Below, in pieces: positions 59,859 to 64,000 of a stretch of DNA of 64,000 nt. Both the position numbers and the translations under genes were made by a program. The notes under the pieces are model-generated. The model ran no database searches. It had not been told where the DNA came from and saw only the letters and a list, made by a program, of their open reading frames with translations. This stretch comes from Thermodesulfobacterium sp. TA1 (GTDB lineage Bacteria; Desulfobacterota; Thermodesulfobacteria; Thermodesulfobacteriales; Thermodesulfobacteriaceae): NCBI RefSeq assembly GCF_008630935.1, contig NZ_CP043908.1:1488001-1552000 (forward strand), written 5' to 3'. Position 1 is the first letter of the stretch. Each line of letters begins with the position of its first letter.

Positions 59859-60366
59859 CCGTCTTCCTCCTTAAGAGCATAAGCCCTATCCCAAGCAAAG
59901 GGACAAAAAGGATAAAACCTAACAAGATAAGATGATACACATAATCGCTAAAAAGAATCAAACCCAAAACCTTGGCATGCCCTTCCTTTTCTATAAGCTC
60001 TATGGTATAAGGACCTTGATGATGGGTTTTATAAGTTAAAGCCCCTACTATACCCAAAAACACCCACAAAAGAACAGCACATACCCTTGTCTGCCAAGAC
60101 TTCAAAAACACCTCTCCCTTTTCCTCTTCCTTTATGTCTAAAAGGAAAATAACAAACAGGAACATCACCAAAATAGCACCTGCATAGACTATGATCTGAA
60201 CCATCGCTAAAAATTCGGCATTAAGCAAAAGATAAATACCTCCTAAATGCACAAGCATCACCAAAATCCAGAGTAAACCTTTTACCGGATTTTTTTGAGT
60301 AATACCTAAAATACCTGTACCTAAGATCACTACCGCAAAATAAAGAAAAATAGCCTTTAAAACCAT
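59845..60366 (-). CDS. nuoJ: complex I subunit NuoJ
   Basis: A 173-residue membrane protein with about five helices. It has the NuoJ features KNPVKGLLWILVMLVHLGGIYLLLNAEFLAMVQIIVYAGAILVMFLFVI, including the helix near the quinone-coupled proton channel, and a loop of about 50 residues before the last helix. It lies 9 bases after nuoH. Confidence 0.94.
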   Translation of the reverse strand: MVLKAIFLYFAVVILGTGILGITQKNPVKGLLWILVMLVHLGGIYLLLNAEFLAMVQIIVYAGAILVMFLFVIFLLDIKEEEKGEVFLKSWQTRVCAVLLWVFLGIVGALTYKTHHQGPYTIELIEKEGHAKVLGLILFSDYVYHLILLGFILFVPLLGIGLMLLRRKTDGSS

Positions 60367-60375
60367 TGTTTTCCC

Positions 60376-61389
60376 CTAAGCACTAAACTTTTTTATCAAA
60401 ATAGTGATAAAAAGGTTTACAAACCCCAAAGGAATTAAAACTTTCCACCCTAAGTTTAACAGTTGGTCAAACCTATATCTTGGAAAGGTAGCTCTAACCC
60501 AGATGTAAAGAAAAATGAAAAAATAAACCTTTAACAAAAACCAAATAATCCCTGGCACTTTTTCTAAAAAAGGAAGTAAAGCGATTACATACTTAGGTAC
60601 CGTCCACCCACCTAAATAACACAATGAAATTAGGCTTGCCATCACATACATGGCAGTATATTCTCCAAGGAAAAATAGAGCATATCTAAAGGCACTGTAT
60701 TCGGTAAGATATCCTGCTACCAGCTCGGTTTCTGCTTCAGGTAGGTCAAAGGGGGTTCTATTGGTTTCAGCAAAGGCAGCAATCACAAAAACCCCAAAAC
60801 CTATTATCTGGGGAATGGCATAAAAGCCAAAAACCGAGTTGTATTGCGCAAGGACTATATCATTAAGCTTGAGAGAATCTGCCATCAAGACTACCGAAGC
60901 TAAACTTAGGGCTAACGCAATTTCATAACTTAACACCTGAGCAGCTGACCGTAAGCCCCCTAAGAAGGAATATCTACTGTTAGACGCCCAACCTGCAAGG
61001 ATAATCCCATATACCGCTAAGCTGGCTGAAGCTAAGATAAAGAGAACCCCTATATTAAGGTCTGCCAAAATAAAACCCTGTTCAAAGGGAAGGACCGTTA
61101 AGTTTACCGTAGTAAAAGCAAAAACTATAACCGGGGCTATTTTAAAAACCGTCTTATAGGCTGCTTGAGGAATAATGTCTTCTTTACCAAAAATCTTTAA
61201 AAAATCTGCTAAAGGCTGAAGAATACCATGCGGACCTACTTCCTTAGGACCAAAACGTGCTTGCGCCCTTCCGATTATTTTCCTTTCAGCATAGGTGGTA
61301 AAAGCCACATGGATTAACGTGATGGCAAAAACCAATATAGTCTTAAAAATCAAAATCCCAAACTGATAAAGGTCTAAAACCTTATCCAT
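60376..61389 (-). CDS. nuoH: complex I subunit NuoH
   Basis: A 337-residue membrane subunit with eight helices that forms much of the quinone cavity. Conserved segments are YAERKIIGRAQARFGP, GPHGILQPLADFLKIFGKEDI, AAFAETNRTPFDLPEAETELVAGY and RATFPRYRFDQLLNLGWK. It lies between nuoC (3 bases upstream) and nuoJ. Confidence 0.96.
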   Translation of the reverse strand: MDKVLDLYQFGILIFKTILVFAITLIHVAFTTYAERKIIGRAQARFGPKEVGPHGILQPLADFLKIFGKEDIIPQAAYKTVFKIAPVIVFAFTTVNLTVLPFEQGFILADLNIGVLFILASASLAVYGIILAGWASNSRYSFLGGLRSAAQVLSYEIALALSLASVVLMADSLKLNDIVLAQYNSVFGFYAIPQIIGFGVFVIAAFAETNRTPFDLPEAETELVAGYLTEYSAFRYALFFLGEYTAMYVMASLISLCYLGGWTVPKYVIALLPFLEKVPGIIWFLLKVYFFIFLYIWVRATFPRYRFDQLLNLGWKVLIPLGFVNLFITILIKKFSA

Positions 61390-61392
61390 GGG

Positions 61393-61893
61393 TTATCCTT
61401 CCTTGTGTATCTGACTTAATAGGTCTTTTATTCCTTGCCAATCCCCTTCACCTCTAACAGGATAATCCTTTCTCAAAGGATAGCCTTCCCAGTCTTCAGG
61501 CATATAAATCCTTCGCAAATCAGGATGCCCTTTAAAGACTATCCCAAACATGTCATAACACTCCCTTTCCAGCCAGTTAGCAACCGGCCAAAGGTCTACC
61601 ACACTGTCTATACTAAGGTCATCCTCTTCAACCAAGGCCTTTATCCTTAACTGGGTCTTATTAGGAAGACTATAAAGTTGATAAACCACCGCAAAACGTG
61701 GTGTCTTACCTAAAAAATCTACACCAAAAAGGTCTTGAAGATGGTTGAAACTCCAATTAATCTTAAGCCAACCCAAAATTTCTTTTATTTTTTCTTTTTT
61801 TACTACTACAAAAGTTTGCCCTCTAAAACTTCCTATTTCTACGATTTCTTCTTTAAAATTCTCTTGTAAACCTTTTAAGACTTCTTCAACCAT
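61393..61893 (-). CDS. nuoC: complex I subunit NuoC
   Basis: A 166-residue peripheral-arm subunit. The signature ERECYDMFGIVFKGHPDLRRIYMPEDWEGYPLRKDYP is intact. It is separate from NuoD, unlike the NuoCD fusion of Escherichia coli. It overlaps nuoA by 19 bases. Downstream of nuoA rather than next to nuoB, so gene order differs from the common nuoA-B-C-D series. Confidence 0.94.
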   Translation of the reverse strand: MVEEVLKGLQENFKEEIVEIGSFRGQTFVVVKKEKIKEILGWLKINWSFNHLQDLFGVDFLGKTPRFAVVYQLYSLPNKTQLRIKALVEEDDLSIDSVVDLWPVANWLERECYDMFGIVFKGHPDLRRIYMPEDWEGYPLRKDYPVRGEGDWQGIKDLLSQIHKEG

Positions 61894-62258
61894 TCCAAGG
61901 CCTCCTTCTTAATTTCATAAAAGTAGCCTAACAGAATAAGAATGATAAAAAACAACATTCCCCAAAAACCTACTGTGCTAAGATGATTGAACGCCAAAGC
62001 CCATGGATAAAGAAAAACCAACTCTACGTCAAATACCACAAAAAGAATGGCTAACACATAATATCCTATAAAAAACCTTTCTCTTACTTCTCCTGAAGGA
62101 AGGTTTCCTGATTCGTAGGCCATAAGCTTTGTAGGAGTCTTTTTCTTGGGTGCAAGCAACCGATTGATAAAGATGGCAGCAAAGGCAAAAACAGTAGCTA
62201 AGATTAACATCAAAAACACAGGAAGATATTTTAGCGGTAGGTAGGTCCCAGGGGTCAC
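61875..62258 (-). CDS. nuoA: complex I subunit NuoA
   Basis: A 127-residue membrane protein with three helices. The loop KLMAYESGNLPSGEVRERFFIGYYV and the acidic helix FVVFDVELVFLYPW are characteristic; the latter's Asp/Glu lie near the quinone site. It overlaps nuoI by 4 bases. Confidence 0.95.
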   Translation of the reverse strand: MTPGTYLPLKYLPVFLMLILATVFAFAAIFINRLLAPKKKTPTKLMAYESGNLPSGEVRERFFIGYYVLAILFVVFDVELVFLYPWALAFNHLSTVGFWGMLFFIILILLGYFYEIKKEALEWLKKS

Positions 62259-62821
62259 TGCTTAGCCTCCATTTTAACATTTATAGGCTTAGGGAACCTT
62301 TTTTCAAAGGGTAGCCGCCTTCTCTCAATCCCTTTTAAATACCAAAATTTGTTTAGATAAGAGTCTCCTTTGTATCCAGCTATGAATTCATCCCAGTTTT
62401 GAAGTAGTTTATCCTTGGTAAAGTAGTTTTCTTCTTTATCGTAAACTGCATACTCGTAATATTCTGTAAGCACGATGGCGTTTACAGGGCAGACCTCTAC
62501 ACAATAAGCACAATAAATACATCGAAAGGCCTCTATTTCGTATTTAGTTAGAACCCTTGCACCTGAGGTTGGGTCTTCGGTATACTCCACACGAATACAT
62601 TGCGAAGGGCAAACCCTAACACACCTTAAGCAAGCTACACATCTTTCCTTGCCTGTTTCTGGGTCTCTGACTAAAGCGTGTCTCCCTCGAAAACCTTCTG
62701 TTATTTCTCTTTTTTGTTTAGGGTATCTGATGGTAACCGGATGGGTAAAAATGGTTTTTAAGGTAATTAAAAGCCCTTTTATCAGGTCTATTAAAAGAAG
62801 TTTTTTAATCAATTGTCTCAT
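62255..62821 (-). CDS. nuoI: complex I subunit NuoI (two [4Fe-4S] clusters)
   Basis: A 188-residue ferredoxin-type subunit. The cluster motifs are CVACLRCVRVCPSQCIRV and CIYCAYCVEVCPVNAI, binding the N6a and N6b clusters that feed electrons toward NuoB. An N-terminal amphipathic segment precedes them. It lies directly after nuoD with a 4-base overlap. Confidence 0.95.
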   Translation of the reverse strand: MRQLIKKLLLIDLIKGLLITLKTIFTHPVTIRYPKQKREITEGFRGRHALVRDPETGKERCVACLRCVRVCPSQCIRVEYTEDPTSGARVLTKYEIEAFRCIYCAYCVEVCPVNAIVLTEYYEYAVYDKEENYFTKDKLLQNWDEFIAGYKGDSYLNKFWYLKGIERRRLPFEKRFPKPINVKMEAKQ

Positions 62822-64000
62822 TTATCCGCCTCTCCCATCACGATGTCAAGGGTCCCGATGATGGCTACTACGTCAGCCAAAAATTGCCCTTCTGACATTT
62901 TGGGAATAGCTGCAATGTGTATAAAAGAAGGAACTCTAATCCTTACCCGATAAGGTCTACCTGTACCGTCGCTAATAATATAAAATCCCAGCTCACCTTT
63001 AGCACCCTCCACCGCTGAATAAACCTCTCCTTGAGGTAACAAAAGTTCTTTTTCTTTTAAAAATGAAATAAAACTACCGGTTAACCACCCTTCTGGATGA
63101 AGCCTCTTTTTACCAAAAGGGAGAAGGTCTAAATCTAAGGCCTCTTCGGCAAGTATGCTTCCCTCTGGCATTTTTTGAATACATTGTTTCACTATTCTCG
63201 CAGACTGTCTCATCTCTTGAATACGGCATAGATAGCGGTCATAGGTATCTCCATGCCTTCCTAAAGGAACTTCAAACTCTACCTCGCTATAAGCGTCATA
63301 AGGAAAATGTTTTCTTACATCGTAGTTTATTCCTGACCCCCTAAGGCTTGGGCCTGTAAGTCCATAGGCCAAGGCATCTTCAGGGGTTATTACCCCCACC
63401 CCTCTGGTTCGGGCTATCCAAATCCTATTTTCTGTAAGCAATCCCTCGTATTCATTAACCTTATCTAAAAACTCATCGATAAACCTGTCTATTTTTTCTA
63501 AGGTTTTTTCTTCTACGTCTACCCTTACCCCACCTATCCTTGGATAACTAAAAGTAAGCCTGGCACCACAAATTTCTTCTAAAAACCAAAGGATTTGTTC
63601 TCTCTCTCGAAAACAGTAAAGGAAGACCGTCATCGCTCCTATATCAAGAGCATGGGTGGCTAACCAGAGAAGATGGTTGCTTATCCTTGACAATTCAGCT
63701 ACCATGGTGCGGATAAATTTAGCCCTTGGAGGAGGTTCTATCCCAAGGAGTCTTTCTACCGCCAAACAATAACCTATGTTGTTTATCATACTAGCTATAT
63801 AATCTAATCTATCGGTCAAAGGGACAACCTGAGGATAGGTCTTGGTCTCAGCCAGCTTTTCTATGCCTCGATGAAGATAACCCACTTCAGGCCTACAACG
63901 ATAAACCCTTTCACCCTCAAGCTCTAAATAAAGCTTTAAAACTCCATGGGTAGCAGGATGATGAGGACCCATCTGCAGAACAAACTTAGAGGGTTCTATC
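62818..64000 (-). CDS. nuoD: complex I subunit NuoD (partial, 5' end outside window)
   Basis: The 49 kDa-type subunit that lines the quinone site. The frame stays open to the window edge: residues IEPSKFVLQ precede GPHHPATHGVLKL, so the true start is beyond 64000. Conserved GYLHRGIEKLAE, ISNHLLWLATHALDIGAMT, RGSGINYDVRKHFPYD and the final DIVMGEADK are visible. It shares ancestry with [NiFe]-hydrogenase large subunits. Upstream genes, presumably including nuoB, are not in the window. Confidence 0.96.
   Translation of the reverse strand, partial: IEPSKFVLQMGPHHPATHGVLKLYLELEGERVYRCRPEVGYLHRGIEKLAETKTYPQVVPLTDRLDYIASMINNIGYCLAVERLLGIEPPPRAKFIRTMVAELSRISNHLLWLATHALDIGAMTVFLYCFREREQILWFLEEICGARLTFSYPRIGGVRVDVEEKTLEKIDRFIDEFLDKVNEYEGLLTENRIWIARTRGVGVITPEDALAYGLTGPSLRGSGINYDVRKHFPYDAYSEVEFEVPLGRHGDTYDRYLCRIQEMRQSARIVKQCIQKMPEGSILAEEALDLDLLPFGKKRLHPEGWLTGSFISFLKEKELLLPQGEVYSAVEGAKGELGFYIISDGTGRPYRVRIRVPSFIHIAAIPKMSEGQFLADVVAIIGTLDIVMGEADK

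Noticed and set aside
1-64000. CRISPR array or rRNA genes
   Set aside because: No regularly spaced direct repeats with unique spacers and no rRNA-like sequence were seen.

Overview
The window looks like a chromosomal segment of an anaerobic, hydrogen-metabolising, probably thermophilic bacterium. AT-rich DNA, Lys/Glu/Ile-rich proteins, very tight operons, two hydrogenase maturation systems (HydEFG and Hyp) and a complex I locus without NADH-dehydrogenase genes in view all fit a Thermodesulfobacterium-like sulfate reducer. That assignment is inference; no rRNA gene is present to test it.

Layout. 0.2-1.9 kb: a TauE/SafE-type exporter split over two genes, behind a candidate sigma-54 promoter. 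1.9-11.9 kb (minus strand): an [FeFe]-hydrogenase locus. In transcription order it holds an MvhD/NuoF hybrid electron carrier, a multi-cluster HndD-like hydrogenase, a second hydrogenase with a Tat-exported small subunit, a GC-rich palindromic spacer, then an aspartase-like gene, hydG, a small unknown gene, hydF and hydE. 12.2 kb: a YihY membrane protein. 13.5-24.4 kb: an MSHA-type pilus operon (pilin, lectin-tipped pilin, ATPase, platform protein, ExeA-like ATPase, MshI/J/K-like proteins, secretin MshL, TPR protein MshN). 24.9-26 kb: tRNA-Ser(CGA) and birA.

25.97-40.2 kb is accessory in character. A six-gene minus-strand operon encodes a GntR/UTRA regulator, a CBS protein, an SLC13/DASS permease, an LCIB/LCIC-type carbonic anhydrase homologue, an ArsB/NhaD permease with an extracytoplasmic domain, and a tandem universal stress protein. 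Its promoter lies inside a nested palindrome. Divergent from it is a PEP-synthase-like protein without the C-terminal PEP-binding barrel, followed by a histidine kinase/response regulator pair. I read this as one locus, possibly for inorganic carbon or another anion, broken up by mobile elements: three decayed IS256-family copies (24.46, 32.35 and 40.25 kb) and an IS110-family element inserted between kinase and regulator genes. The IS110 leader folds like a bridge RNA, and one predicted guide is complementary to the flanking target.

40.8-45.7 kb: [NiFe]-hydrogenase maturation genes (a HycI/HyaD-type protease, hypF, hypA, hypE, hypB), with hypC, hypD and the structural genes absent from the window. 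45.8-51.4 kb: an operon of thioredoxin reductase, a tandem PhnD-like binding protein, a Cys-rich histidine kinase and an NtrC-type sigma-54 activator. 51.4-53.0 kb: a chemoreceptor. 53.0-64.0 kb (minus strand): an unusual complex I operon, nuoD-I-A-C-H-J-K followed by two Mrp/MnhD-like antiporter subunits, two tiny membrane proteins, nuoM and nuoN. nuoD runs off the right edge.

How the parts may connect: cytosolic and exported [FeFe] hydrogenases, a [NiFe]-hydrogenase made elsewhere, and a complex I that probably takes electrons from something other than NADH form the energy core. The pilus operon and chemoreceptor suggest attachment and motility. The accessory locus probably handles an anion.
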